A stretch of 64,000 bases of DNA from a virus: positions 38,929-102,928 of the IMG/VR virus record IMGVR_UViG_3300033145_001595; one strand, given 5' to 3'. Every line of letters begins with the position of its first letter. Position 1 is the stretch's first letter. Both the position numbers and the translations under genes were made by a program. Positions 34,271 through 43,636 of the stretch are shown one piece after another. Below the pieces are notes generated by a model, which saw only the letters and a program-made list of their open reading frames with translations, was not told the origin of the DNA and did no database searches.

Positions 34271-35245
34271 TTAAGGAGCAGTTGACGTACTAGAACTAGA
34301 CGAACTCGTACTAGAACTCGTAGAACTAGACGAACTCGTAGAACTGGACGTACTCGTACTAGAACTCGTAGAACTAGACGAACTCGTAGAACTGGACGTA
34401 CTCGTACTAGAACTCGTAGAACTAGACGTACTAGAACTTGAACTCGTAGTCGTGGTAGTTGCACTAAACGACTGACCAGAATAGTTCCGCGACTTGTAAC
34501 ATCTAACAATATCCACACCAATGTTTCTAACAGCCTGCCCCGCCCTAGTCTGAACAGCAATATAAGGCGTAAGCAATGCAGCCGGTGCAACCGCAGATGC
34601 AATAGACCCACGATATGTACCATTAATATAGAAATCCACATTCCCACTACCATCAATCTCAATTCTCAATGCCTGATAGCCACCAGCGGCTACAGTATCA
34701 GTAAGATCAAGAGCCTGCGTAGTTCCGGCGTTATTTGCAAGTCCAGTAAGGTTAACGTTAGTAGCCCCGTCTGTATCAAATGCAATAACAACACCATTTG
34801 CACAATTAGCATTCGGAGTATCAGGATCAGCAAAAGCTAATCGCCTGCCCGGATACCACTGCTCATCAGCAAAGCCAGCTTCTATATGAACGGTAGTGAT
34901 AGCAGCCGGTGCGATAACGGCCTCAAACACGACCCTATCAGTTTCCATCCCACTATTACCCTCATCGCCACAGCGCCAGTTAAGCTGCTGTGACAACTGC
35001 ACAGTATCATCATCCGTATTACCAGTACGCAACTCATAAATACCATTATTCGCAACGCGTACTAACCCGCCACCAGTTCCATCGGCAAAAACATTCCATT
35101 CATCCTGTATCTGGTCGCCTAAAAAATCATCGTGTAACTGTACACCGAAAATTTCAATTCGACCACCATCTCTAGCATCAAGATGATTAGTATATTCCTG
35201 AATAAGAATGGAATTGGTCTGCCTAATTCCTTCATTCTTGGGCAT
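34271..35245 (-). CDS. lectin-like virion protein with Ser/Thr tail
   Basis: Residues 1-265 look like a concanavalin/LamG jelly roll: FLGDQIQDEWNVF, FEAVIAPAAIT, LRIEIDGSGNVDFYINGT. The last 60 residues are a pure Ser/Thr repeat. It is encoded beside the capsid and decoration genes, so a head fibre or decoration role is likely, with the jelly roll possibly binding sugars. GGAGT precedes the start. Confidence 0.75.
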   Translation of the reverse strand: MPKNEGIRQTNSILIQEYTNHLDARDGGRIEIFGVQLHDDFLGDQIQDEWNVFADGTGGGLVRVANNGIYELRTGNTDDDTVQLSQQLNWRCGDEGNSGMETDRVVFEAVIAPAAITTVHIEAGFADEQWYPGRRLAFADPDTPNANCANGVVIAFDTDGATNVNLTGLANNAGTTQALDLTDTVAAGGYQALRIEIDGSGNVDFYINGTYRGSIASAVAPAALLTPYIAVQTRAGQAVRNIGVDIVRCYKSRNYSGQSFSATTTTTSSSSSTSSSTSSSTSTSSSTSSSSSTSSSTSTSSSTSSSSSTSSSTSSSSSSTSTAP

Positions 35246-35261
35246 TATACACTCCTAAAGC

Positions 35262-35327
35262 TAAGAAATAAAAATCATTGTCCTGTCCGCCCCCCGCCTC
35301 CCAATTCACAGAGACGGGGGGTAGGAC
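35262..35327 (-). terminator. intrinsic terminator after the capsid/decoration genes
   Basis: On the minus strand CCCCCCG-T-CTC pairs with GAG-G-CGGGGGG, extended by GTCCT (35280-35284) with AGGAC (35323-35327), followed by an AU-rich ATTTTTATTT. It would reduce read-through from the highly expressed capsid genes into the tail genes. Confidence 0.65.
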
Positions 35328-35354
35328 CGCCTATACTAACTTACTGCTTGCACA

Positions 35355-35735
35355 TTAAGGCACAGGAGCAGTAACAGGCTCAGTACCCATATACAGAACA
35401 GCCCAATACGTATCTGCATTAGCAGCCGCACGAGTCCAGGTAATACGCAAATACCTATAAGTATTTGCCACATCAACCTGATACAAAGTACTAGCCGCTA
35501 AATTGGCATCCGTTACTTCAACTAACGTAGCCCACGTAGAATTATCATACGAATGCTCCAACGTGAAATCCGTAGCAACATCAGTACCAATAGTCTGACT
35601 AATGAGCAACCTACCATTACGACAAGTACGCATGTCAATAGCCGTAGTGCCCGCATTAGTAACACCAAGCACACCAGCACGGACAAGCTCCAACACCTTA
35701 CCATAACTTCCAAAATCCCTTGCACTGCCAGCCAT
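35355..35735 (-). CDS. small capsid decoration-like protein
   Basis: The 126-residue protein has a jelly-roll-like pattern (FTLEHSYDNSTWATL, YRYLRITWTRAAANADTYWAVLY). It follows the major capsid gene after a hairpin, a common place for decoration proteins. GGGAGA precedes the start. Position and size support the call; no family motif is decisive. Confidence 0.65.
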   Translation of the reverse strand: MAGSARDFGSYGKVLELVRAGVLGVTNAGTTAIDMRTCRNGRLLISQTIGTDVATDFTLEHSYDNSTWATLVEVTDANLAASTLYQVDVANTYRYLRITWTRAAANADTYWAVLYMGTEPVTAPVP

Positions 35736-35771
35736 TTCATTTCTCCCTTACTTGACTTATATTAAATCCTA

Positions 35772-35827
35772 CACAAAAAGTAGGGGTATAAAGCTCAAAA
35801 CTTTAGCCGTATACCCCCGGCTCTAAC
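35772..35827 (-). terminator. intrinsic terminator after the major capsid gene
   Basis: GGGGTATA (35783-35790) and TATACCCC (35820-35827) form an 8-bp stem. On the minus strand it is followed by TACTTTTTGTG. It lies just past the capsid stop codon. The loop is long, so strength is uncertain. Confidence 0.55.
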
Positions 35828-35833
35828 TATTTA

Positions 35834-36940
35834 TTAAGGCAAGACGCCCCGAATAATATAAAAAGCATTCGGCTGCCTAACCATACAGTCAACCCGGCGC
35901 ACTGCACGAATTGCCGTTTCATCCGTATAGAAATGGATAGACGAATCTACATCCAAAACGATTCCCTTACCAGACTTCTCGCCAATACACAAATCATTCC
36001 AATTACCAAGAATGATATAACTACAATTTGCAGCCGACGTTCCATACGTCAAGTTAATGGGAACCTGAGTACTCTTAGCTACAGGTAAACCAAGCAACGT
36101 ATCCTGTTCACCCTTACTCAGATCACCAACATTATAAATATAAGCCCCGTCACCGTCCTTCAGCTTACGCAGCGTATTCTTAGTACGCGGATTCATAAGC
36201 CAACCGGAAGGCTCAGTATTCGCCGCCTCAATGGCATAAAGAGCATCCCACAGATCATCAAACACCGGAGTAGCACCGTTGCCACCACCAAGCGTAGTAT
36301 TAGGAACTGCCGGATCGTTGTAGATACCAAGAGGCTGCCCGCCACCAGTACCCTGAATGAACGCTAAATCTTCTGCAAGTGAAAGCACTCGCACAAGATC
36401 ATTCTTAACCAGTGCATCAACAGCCGGGGAGGCGTCCTCGATCATGTCGTTAGTCACCACACATACACCAGCAACCTCTTTCAACACTAACTGCTTCTGA
36501 CCAAGCGTCTGCTGTGAACGAGTCTTAGTATCACCCTCTGCAACCCAATACGCCGTTGCCGCCGCAGTCTGAGCGCGGAAGAACATCGTATTACCACTCA
36601 GGGGGTAAATACGCGGACCCATACTTCGCACAACAGCCTTAGCCTGTAACAAATCAATAATTTCCTGATTGTACTGAGGCGTAACTAAAAATCCACCAGC
36701 AGTACCAGTACCTACGTTAAGACCTAACTGCTTACTAATATTAAACTGTGCCTTTTCAACTTTAGCATCAGCCCAATTACCATTTTTAATACCACGCAGA
36801 TACTTAGAAATACTAAACTCTTCCTTATCTACATTCTTACTAACATCAAGAGAAGTACCACGAGACTTACGCACTACCTCCTCAAGAGGGCCAAACTTTG
36901 CATCCAATAAAGCCGTCACTTGCGCCTTCGTTAACTTCAT
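35834..36940 (-). CDS. major capsid protein, HK97 fold
   Basis: After a helical N-terminal region (delta-domain-like) the sequence shows GTGTAGGFLVTPQYNQEIIDLL, split at the conserved GG, then YWVAEGDTK, SPAVDALV, DLAFIQGTGGGQPLGI and SGWLMNPRT, all typical of HK97-type capsid proteins. The start at 36940 is chosen because AAAGGAGT lies six bases upstream; an in-frame ATG at 36967 has no leader. The product is 368 residues. Confidence 0.93.
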   Translation of the reverse strand: MKLTKAQVTALLDAKFGPLEEVVRKSRGTSLDVSKNVDKEEFSISKYLRGIKNGNWADAKVEKAQFNISKQLGLNVGTGTAGGFLVTPQYNQEIIDLLQAKAVVRSMGPRIYPLSGNTMFFRAQTAAATAYWVAEGDTKTRSQQTLGQKQLVLKEVAGVCVVTNDMIEDASPAVDALVKNDLVRVLSLAEDLAFIQGTGGGQPLGIYNDPAVPNTTLGGGNGATPVFDDLWDALYAIEAANTEPSGWLMNPRTKNTLRKLKDGDGAYIYNVGDLSKGEQDTLLGLPVAKSTQVPINLTYGTSAANCSYIILGNWNDLCIGEKSGKGIVLDVDSSIHFYTDETAIRAVRRVDCMVRQPNAFYIIRGVLP

Positions 36941-37011
36941 TTGAAACTCCTTTATCGTAATTACCATTACTTTCTTGCTTGTAACTTCATACTCTTATTT
37001 ACTTAACTACC

Positions 37012-37617
37012 TCAAGACAATGCAGCAACACGCTCTGCAATCTTTTCAGCTAAATACTCCTCAGTAACTTCCTCATCATCATCCTTACCCGCCGTAGCCT
37101 TACTCACAAGCTCTGCCACCTGGGTTTCAAGTGCAATAAACTTCGTAATAAGCTCATCAACCCGATCATCCTTCTTAACATCATCCTTGACCAAATCTTT
37201 AGTAGCCTTAGCAACAGCATCTTCAATAAGAGCAACAACGTCAACATCCTTGCTCGTATCCTTGGTATCCTTGTCCTTTTTAACATCGTCAACCTTGGTA
37301 ATTACACCAAACGCTGCACGAGCGGATAAAGCACCAATAGCGGAAACAACAGCCGCCGGAAAATCGTCGCTATACTTCTTAAGTAACGTCAGCGTCTCAA
37401 CAAGCCCGGCTGCAACGTCCTTATCCATTTCCTTTGCCTTCTCTACAACAGTAGCATCCAACGTCATGCCAGTAAATTCCTCAACTAACTTTTTAAGCTC
37501 ATCCATGTCTTTTATTCCTAACATTGATTTAATAATTGCAAACCTTTTTAAGTTCGCTGGCTCATCTACTAAACTAACTTCGCTAATGAAAATATCTTTC
37601 ATAAACCTAATAGCCAT
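37012..37617 (-). CDS. putative capsid scaffold protein
   Basis: The N-terminus FISEVSLVDEPANLKRFAI carries the 'SLVD.PAN' motif usually found just after XkdF-type protease domains. The rest is highly charged and helical (KVDDVKKDKDTKD, VDELITKFIALETQVAEL), as in scaffolds. It lies between protease and capsid genes. The start at 37617 has GGAGT upstream; the longer frame has an implausible N-terminus and no leader. It looks as though protease and scaffold were separated here. Confidence 0.72.
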   Translation of the reverse strand: MAIRFMKDIFISEVSLVDEPANLKRFAIIKSMLGIKDMDELKKLVEEFTGMTLDATVVEKAKEMDKDVAAGLVETLTLLKKYSDDFPAAVVSAIGALSARAAFGVITKVDDVKKDKDTKDTSKDVDVVALIEDAVAKATKDLVKDDVKKDDRVDELITKFIALETQVAELVSKATAGKDDDEEVTEEYLAEKIAERVAALS

Positions 37618-37637
37618 TGAAACTCCAATCAGTTGCA

Positions 37638-37680
37638 ATAAAAAAACGTGACACCTATTTTTGACAACAGGCGCCACGTT
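37638..37680 (-). terminator. intrinsic terminator in the scaffold/capsid leader
   Basis: On the minus strand AACGTGGCGCCT pairs with AGGTGTCACGTT over 12 bp (two G-U pairs), followed by TTTTTTTATTG. It lies downstream of the promoter at 37717-37745 and before the scaffold start, so transcripts from that promoter must pass it. Confidence 0.75.
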
Positions 37681-37716
37681 ATTTCCACAACTGGCCCGGC
37701 TTCCAACATGCTTAAC

Positions 37717-37745
37717 AATATAGCACATATTAAGAAGCCGTGCAA
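37717..37745 (-). promoter_or_regulatory. sigma70-like promoter for scaffold and capsid genes
   Basis: TTGCAC, 17 bases, TGC-TATATT (extended -10). CGGCTTC directly after the -35 and GAAGCCG past the -10 form an inverted repeat, with an inner CTTAA/TTAAG pair, so an operator or RNA hairpin is possible. Confidence 0.65.
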
Positions 37746-37793
37746 CTACAAATTATCAGATTTTTCAGATTGTCATAACTCCCTACTATGTTA

Positions 37794-39203
37794 TTAGTTA
37801 TCTGCTTTTGCTACCCCGCCCATAGAAAAACCTTTTATCTCACCATCCTTTATTGCCGTCCAAGCATTTTCATCACGCACCCTTACTGACATAAACCATG
37901 TACCCTTACGTACAATTTGACCACCAAGAGTAAAATCAGCCGGGGCTATGAAACTTTCTATAACCTTTGCTGCAATAGGTCTGTCTTGGTGCATCACTTT
38001 TATCTGCTGAGACGTTTCCATAAAGAAATGAGCAGCCTTTTCTATCTCTACTGCTGTGGCTGCATCTCCATGAGCATCTGCTACATTCGGTTCATAAATA
38101 ATACCACTAACTATATGCTGATCGACATCTGTCTTAAACACAGTAAAAGATTGTGAATTCTTTTTAAGTTCTTTTTCATCTGCATCAAGTAGTGTCTTTA
38201 TAGTATTATTTGCCATAAGATTATGATTTACATCTAAAATGCTCTTATGTGCTACAATCCACAATGCAGCACTCTTTACATCCCAACCATCCGTTATATG
38301 GAATCTAAGCCCCTGCAAAGAATAACATTTTTCCACTTTTTCGGAAGAATCTTCCTTTACCCCAATTATGCCAAACACACGCGGAACTTGCTGCACAAGA
38401 GCTATACGCTTAAATGTTTGGTTCTTAAAAATTTTGCCATCACGTACCCTAAAAGTAATAATTTTAGCATCTATATCAAATCCAGGTTTCGCTACACAGA
38501 CCCCGCCCATACTCTGCCAACTTGGAATAGACTTTTCTAACAAAGTTCCACAATCTGCACATTCTAACCAATCGGAATCAGCAATAAATGACATTCCACA
38601 ATTTTTACAATAAGTAGCTAACGCGGACATATCCTCATTAACCGGAACGGGCTGCACCATGCTCTTTTCCAAGGACATCCTAGGTACTAATTTCAAATCA
38701 AACAAAGGTAATATAGTTTCATTGTCATGTGCATGAATATCACCAAACTTTACATGTACCGGCTTGCTCAACTGCTTTGACAATACAATCTCTAATCGCT
38801 TCGCTAGTATACTAGAATTTTCCACATCCAAGGTATCAGAAATAAATATCTCACATATATCAGCTTCCCTTGGATTTGTTGCAAACACACCACCAACATA
38901 GATACAAGAATCCTTCATAATAACTTCTTCAAGCTGCGTAGGATCAAGACCATCCATCATCTTATGCCGGAGCAACGCTGAATCAAGGTCTGACCAATTT
39001 CCCTTCAAACCTCTTTTACCAATTTCTACTGTAAGATCAGAATACTTATCAAAAAGCTCTGTCCTAGTTAAACCCTCTAAAACAGTTTTAGAATTTGGCT
39101 TAAAATGTTTATTGTACACCTGAACAACACGTAACCGAAGATCGAACAAAGCATTATCAGCTAATCCAGTCAATGTGTTCTTTTGTATTTCCTCAATTCT
39201 CAT
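37794..39203 (-). CDS. XkdF-type capsid maturation protease with N-terminal domains
   Basis: The C-terminal 110 residues match the XkdF protease domain: GIIYEPNVADAHGDAATAVEIEKAA (first part), KVMHQDRPIA, VIESFIAP, KGTWFMSVRVRD and EIKGFSMGG. His and Ser candidates are visible. The N-terminal part has a nucleotidyltransferase-like stretch (READICEIFISDTL, about 112-125) and a zinc ribbon with cysteines 199, 202, 215 and 218. At 469 residues it is larger than a bare protease. It should cut scaffold and capsid during maturation. GGAGT precedes the start. Confidence 0.82.
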   Translation of the reverse strand: MRIEEIQKNTLTGLADNALFDLRLRVVQVYNKHFKPNSKTVLEGLTRTELFDKYSDLTVEIGKRGLKGNWSDLDSALLRHKMMDGLDPTQLEEVIMKDSCIYVGGVFATNPREADICEIFISDTLDVENSSILAKRLEIVLSKQLSKPVHVKFGDIHAHDNETILPLFDLKLVPRMSLEKSMVQPVPVNEDMSALATYCKNCGMSFIADSDWLECADCGTLLEKSIPSWQSMGGVCVAKPGFDIDAKIITFRVRDGKIFKNQTFKRIALVQQVPRVFGIIGVKEDSSEKVEKCYSLQGLRFHITDGWDVKSAALWIVAHKSILDVNHNLMANNTIKTLLDADEKELKKNSQSFTVFKTDVDQHIVSGIIYEPNVADAHGDAATAVEIEKAAHFFMETSQQIKVMHQDRPIAAKVIESFIAPADFTLGGQIVRKGTWFMSVRVRDENAWTAIKDGEIKGFSMGGVAKADN

Positions 39204-39217
39204 AGATCACTCCTTAT

Positions 39218-39592
39218 TTAACTACAAAATAGATAAGTCCCATCATTCCCACCAAACATACGTTTAAACTCAGTAACAAATTTAAGGCCATCCGTTGCTG
39301 GATATAACTGTCCTTCATCCTTAACATGAATACCCATTTCAAAAAATTGTAAATATGGTGCCCTCGATACTGTACTACTATTTAATCCCGCAGTTACTAT
39401 CATTTCAGTATTAGTTGTGTACACATGAAGCAAAGGTTTCTTGTGTACAAGAAGATTAGGAGAGTATGTATATAATGAAAATAATAAAACTAAATCAGTT
39501 AAATGACTAGACATAACATTTTTTACATATACCATTCTAAATACAATATTAGCAATTTTTTCTAATTCATCCAATTTTATATTTTTGGCCAT
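39218..39592 (-). CDS. hypothetical protein between MuF and protease genes
   Basis: 124 residues, no recognised motif; mixed helix and strand, one stretch of hydrophobic residues too polar for a firm membrane call. It overlaps the end of the MuF gene by 16 bases, so translation is probably coupled to head genes. Confidence 0.6.
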   Translation of the reverse strand: MAKNIKLDELEKIANIVFRMVYVKNVMSSHLTDLVLLFSLYTYSPNLLVHKKPLLHVYTTNTEMIVTAGLNSSTVSRAPYLQFFEMGIHVKDEGQLYPATDGLKFVTEFKRMFGGNDGTYLFCS

Positions 39593-41388
39593 AAGGCAGA
39601 CCCCTTTATTTCAATTATTGTATTCTCTACACTTTTACCAAAAATCATACACTGAATTAAAATATCTATTCTTCTTTTTATTTCATCTATAAACTCTAAC
39701 ACATTAACACCATCATATGCAATCAAAGTCTCTTTTACACTCTCCCAATTATTGCTCAAAGCCACAACAGCATTTACCTCACTCTGTGTCCAACGACTTT
39801 TTTTCAATTGACTAACTAATAACTTTGGCAAAGTTGAATAGTTAATTATAGACTTACTTTTTGTAATAGGTTTATCAACAGTAAAATTATTTACACCCCA
39901 AAAATTACCCCCGCTATCTACTTCCATAGTCGCAAAAAACTTACTATCCATCTTATCAAGCAAGAAATACAATATTATTAATTGTTTTAACTGAGCAAGT
40001 CGTCTTTCCCTTACTATATCCTTATTTTTATAAAAATAATCTACAGCAGATTTTACAGAAGGAATAAGCCTTGAAAACACTTTACCATCTTCCCTTTTTA
40101 CCGTTTGTGGCACCCTACCAAACCCCATAGCTTGACTCAACACATATGCACTCGTAATTCTATTATCATCGTTAGAAATAAGAAAACCCTTAACATCGCC
40201 AGTTGAATAATCTATACCATCCCTATAAGGATCAGTATTTTTAGAATTCAAAGGCATTAAATAAAAGTATTCAAGAGAATCCTTAGAATACTTAGTGTAA
40301 TCATTTCCAAAAGCTAAATCCAATTCCGGCAACACCCCCAATAACGCAAGCCCTACCAATGGCAATGTAACATCCGCCGGTTCACTAGGTTCTTCAAGAA
40401 TACGTCCTACATCTTCCATACTTCCAACAACAGGCGTCCAAGTGCACATGCCATTACAGTGAAGAGGTATCATACCCTCAGCAGTTTCAACTGACATAAT
40501 TGTGCCATTTACTTCAAGGCATATATCACATGCATTAGGACCAGCCGTAAACACAACCTTATCTATGTTAGACTGTCTATAGGTCAACAATGCCCCATCA
40601 TTAATAGCTGTAGCTGCTTCTGTACGTGCTATAGAGTAATTCCTATAATTCTGTGCTGTTACATAACTATTTATTGCTTCCCGCTGCGCCAAAGCAAAAT
40701 CCATTTTCTTAACATTCACATTTTTTATAAAAGCAAGATTTATCTTGTTTGCACTCTTCTCTAAAGCGGTCAAGCCATAAGATAAATTTCTAAGCATGTA
40801 CGCCGGAGCAATGTTATTTGCAAACGCCAAAGAAATGGTATTCTCTATGTTTGCAAAAGCCGAATCCATAATACTCTGTGCCAACATACTACCTCTAGTT
40901 TTGGCAACAATACGAATAGTTGATTCAAGCGCCCTCATAGCATCTGGTAATCCTGCAAGTCTTTGAACAGCTTTTATACTATTTCTGTACAGAGCAATCT
41001 CAGCTTCTATTAGTTCAGTAGAACCTCTTGCAAAAATTTGCCCAAATGATAAATTATTGATAATACCAGTACCAATAACTGATTTTTTTAACTGTTTAGG
41101 TATTTTATAAGGTAAACCTTCAGCATAACCTAACCTTCGTAAAACCATAAAAAAATCATTACACGTTTCTACTGCCACATGAGTAGTCGCTTTTTGAAAT
41201 CTTCCTGCCTCTCGCTTACACACCTTCTGAATACGAAATTGAAAAGCCCTAGGAGTATCCATAATCTGTTCTATATTTACTTCTATTTCAAGTGGATCAT
41301 CAATAAACCTTGCCTTCATTAACTCTAATGAAGCACAACATTCTTGCAAAACTTTGATATTATCTTTTGTAGCCTCAAAATTATCCAC
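39577..41388 (-). CDS. MuF-like head morphogenesis protein with long C-terminal extension
   Basis: Residues 250-322 carry the MuF signature: SIARTEAATAINDG, TAGPNACDICLEVNG, MIPLHCNGMCTWTPV. Such minor head proteins associate with the portal. About 270 residues follow that are not part of the MuF fold and that I do not recognise; in some phages this position holds effector domains. It overlaps the portal gene by eight bases. Confidence 0.82.
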   Translation of the reverse strand: MDNFEATKDNIKVLQECCASLELMKARFIDDPLEIEVNIEQIMDTPRAFQFRIQKVCKREAGRFQKATTHVAVETCNDFFMVLRRLGYAEGLPYKIPKQLKKSVIGTGIINNLSFGQIFARGSTELIEAEIALYRNSIKAVQRLAGLPDAMRALESTIRIVAKTRGSMLAQSIMDSAFANIENTISLAFANNIAPAYMLRNLSYGLTALEKSANKINLAFIKNVNVKKMDFALAQREAINSYVTAQNYRNYSIARTEAATAINDGALLTYRQSNIDKVVFTAGPNACDICLEVNGTIMSVETAEGMIPLHCNGMCTWTPVVGSMEDVGRILEEPSEPADVTLPLVGLALLGVLPELDLAFGNDYTKYSKDSLEYFYLMPLNSKNTDPYRDGIDYSTGDVKGFLISNDDNRITSAYVLSQAMGFGRVPQTVKREDGKVFSRLIPSVKSAVDYFYKNKDIVRERRLAQLKQLIILYFLLDKMDSKFFATMEVDSGGNFWGVNNFTVDKPITKSKSIINYSTLPKLLVSQLKKSRWTQSEVNAVVALSNNWESVKETLIAYDGVNVLEFIDEIKRRIDILIQCMIFGKSVENTIIEIKGSALWPKI

Positions 41389-42832
41389 CTAACATTTCTC
41401 CATTTTCATCCAATACCCCAACAACAGATTTATTAGCTGCTTCAGAAGCAACTAAAGCCTTTTGTACCTTAGCCTTTAACTTTTCCATTTCCTCATTCAT
41501 ATCCTCACGCATCAATGCCGAATCATCGGGATCAGCCGGGAAGCCGCCAGCCCCGATTTTCTGGTAAACAGAATTGATATAATGCTCATCACCATCTTCA
41601 AATACCTCTCCAACCTTAAGCATAGTTATGAGAGCATTAGGAGAAAATAAACCCATAGAGAACAATTTCAAAAGCCTTGATGCTTCCTCACTCTTGTCAA
41701 CTGTCATAAAGGCAGACAAATCAAATGTAAATGTGTAAGGCTTATTAAAAGCTCTACGCAAAAATTTTGTTATCTTGCTAGCAATTTTCAATCCTTTAGG
41801 TTGGATAGTGTCACGATAAAAAGCTGCTTCCTGCAACTGGTAATTATCATACTTTGCCTTGTCCAACAACCCAACTTTTACCGGGGGGACGCCAAACACG
41901 GATAAAATCTCTTCCCTGTTGTACATTCGCTGGTTAAGAAACTGCATATCCCTAGCATTAACACCAATGGTATGAAACATAAGCCCCTTTGGCATAACAG
42001 GAATTTTATACTTATTATTAGAACCAGAAAGGTTTTTACGCCAGTCATTTCCAATTTTTTTAGCTTGTTCAGGTGTTATCACTTGGTCAGTAGCAAGATA
42101 CCCTTGAGGTGTTGCATCCCTCTGGAAAAATCCCTGGTTATACTCAATAGTATACAACTCACTCTGAACACTCATTGCCGCTGCACTCAAAGGAGAAAGA
42201 CCATACCAATCATCCATTGGGTTAAAATATAAAAAATGAACAATTTGCCAAGGATCAAACTTTATTATATTTTTTGAATATGGAGATAACTTCCATACAT
42301 ATTGCTCTACACCCTTACCATCTTTTCTTGGTCGAATAGTTACTCTACTAGGACGAAGTGCAAAAAGTTGTTTCGGCTTACCGGCTGGATTACCAGTAGC
42401 TTTTGAAATCTGTTCTGAAATCTTTGGTCTAACTATTTCCCAATAGCAATCCCCGGCTAATTCCAAATACGTAACAGTAGCCTCAATTAAATCAAACCAT
42501 GTCATTTCATCATTTGGATCATTAAATAACTTTACAACTTCGTGTTCCTCATTAAGTTTTTTACCCTTACCTACTTCACCATCCCATATCTCCCAAGGCA
42601 CAACAGCCAAACCAGACGCTACAGCGAACACAGAAGCATACACCCAAGCTAGACTTTGATAAAGACCACAATATTCATTATAGCCCTCTGGTAGAGAAAC
42701 TTCATTTCTACCAAACAACTGTGCAGCTACAATTGTAGGGCCTACTGTTTCGGAGTATGCTTTTTCTACTTCTATATTATTCGCTTTTTCTCCGCGCCTA
42801 ACTACTCCCGCTTTCACAAGCTGTTTTGCCAT
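41381..42832 (-). CDS. portal protein, HK97 type
   Basis: The sequence shows the HK97 portal pattern: AWVYASVFAVASGLAVVPW, FNDPNDEMTWFDLIEA, WQIVHFLYFNPMDDWYGLSP, RDATPQGYLATDQ and VFGVPPVKVGLLDKAKYDN. About 483 residues is a normal size. The start at 42832 (MAKQLVKAG) is preferred to 42841 because GAGG then has correct spacing. Its 5' end overlaps the HTH gene by over 30 bases. It forms the DNA entry ring. Confidence 0.93.
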   Translation of the reverse strand: MAKQLVKAGVVRRGEKANNIEVEKAYSETVGPTIVAAQLFGRNEVSLPEGYNEYCGLYQSLAWVYASVFAVASGLAVVPWEIWDGEVGKGKKLNEEHEVVKLFNDPNDEMTWFDLIEATVTYLELAGDCYWEIVRPKISEQISKATGNPAGKPKQLFALRPSRVTIRPRKDGKGVEQYVWKLSPYSKNIIKFDPWQIVHFLYFNPMDDWYGLSPLSAAAMSVQSELYTIEYNQGFFQRDATPQGYLATDQVITPEQAKKIGNDWRKNLSGSNNKYKIPVMPKGLMFHTIGVNARDMQFLNQRMYNREEILSVFGVPPVKVGLLDKAKYDNYQLQEAAFYRDTIQPKGLKIASKITKFLRRAFNKPYTFTFDLSAFMTVDKSEEASRLLKLFSMGLFSPNALITMLKVGEVFEDGDEHYINSVYQKIGAGGFPADPDDSALMREDMNEEMEKLKAKVQKALVASEAANKSVVGVLDENGEMLGG

Positions 42833-43634
42833 AGTCACCATCCTCGTCTAACAGTTCATCCTCAAAAATATCTTCATAGTCATCATCAATATCATTATTT
42901 GAGCCACCTTCTTTTATATCAATTTCACTAAATCGCTTATAGTAATCATCTTCCTTATCTTGATCAAAATAAGAATCCTTCTTATTAGCAATAAGACCAC
43001 CTTTCGCTAATATAGATTTTTCCCTAAAATCATTCCATACATCTCCTTTTACGCCATACATTATCATAAGTTCTTTTCTGAACTCATAAGGTACATATTC
43101 ACCTTGTTCCCATCCTAACACAACCTCTACTGGAATACCTAATCTTTTTGCAACATTATCCACACTGTACTTACAAGAAATACGCCTATGCCGCAAAAAC
43201 TCAATAAGTGTAGGATCATAAACAATATCATTCAAAGTACTAGCTAACTTTTTCTTTATGTAATCTACAATTACATGCTTACCACTTAATGCTTTTTTAG
43301 CTGTAACAAGAGCAATACTAGCCCGCTTTGCCAACAATTCAGGAGTAATACCCCATGCTGTACAAAACTTCCGTAAAGACTTAGAACCAATATCCGATAT
43401 AATAATATCAGCAATTTCCACCGGACCCACAGACAGAGTACACCTGCCATTAAACACCCTTGCTAACTTATCCTCAATTTCATCCATATCTGAACTAGAT
43501 ATACCTTTAATTTTTAATACACCTTCCAACTCCCAACCCATATTATTATCTGAACTTAGTTCCAACACCAAAACATTTTGAGTAACACCACTCGTTCTAG
43601 ACACTACAGAAACAGCAGCTTCGGTTAGTAACAT
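42798..43634 (-). CDS. helix-turn-helix protein before the portal gene
   Basis: Two HTH-like segments are visible: TPELLAKRASIALVTAKKAL and SVDNVAKRLGIPVEVVLGWE, the second of XRE type. The C-terminus is acidic (DDDYEDIFEDELLDEDG). It may bind DNA as a regulator of the virion operon, or act in packaging. It overlaps portal, which suggests coupled translation. GAAAGGG precedes the start. Confidence 0.65.
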   Translation of the reverse strand: MLLTEAAVSVVSRTSGVTQNVLVLELSSDNNMGWELEGVLKIKGISSSDMDEIEDKLARVFNGRCTLSVGPVEIADIIISDIGSKSLRKFCTAWGITPELLAKRASIALVTAKKALSGKHVIVDYIKKKLASTLNDIVYDPTLIEFLRHRRISCKYSVDNVAKRLGIPVEVVLGWEQGEYVPYEFRKELMIMYGVKGDVWNDFREKSILAKGGLIANKKDSYFDQDKEDDYYKRFSEIDIKEGGSNNDIDDDYEDIFEDELLDEDGDYGKTACESGSS

Positions 43635-43636
43635 AA

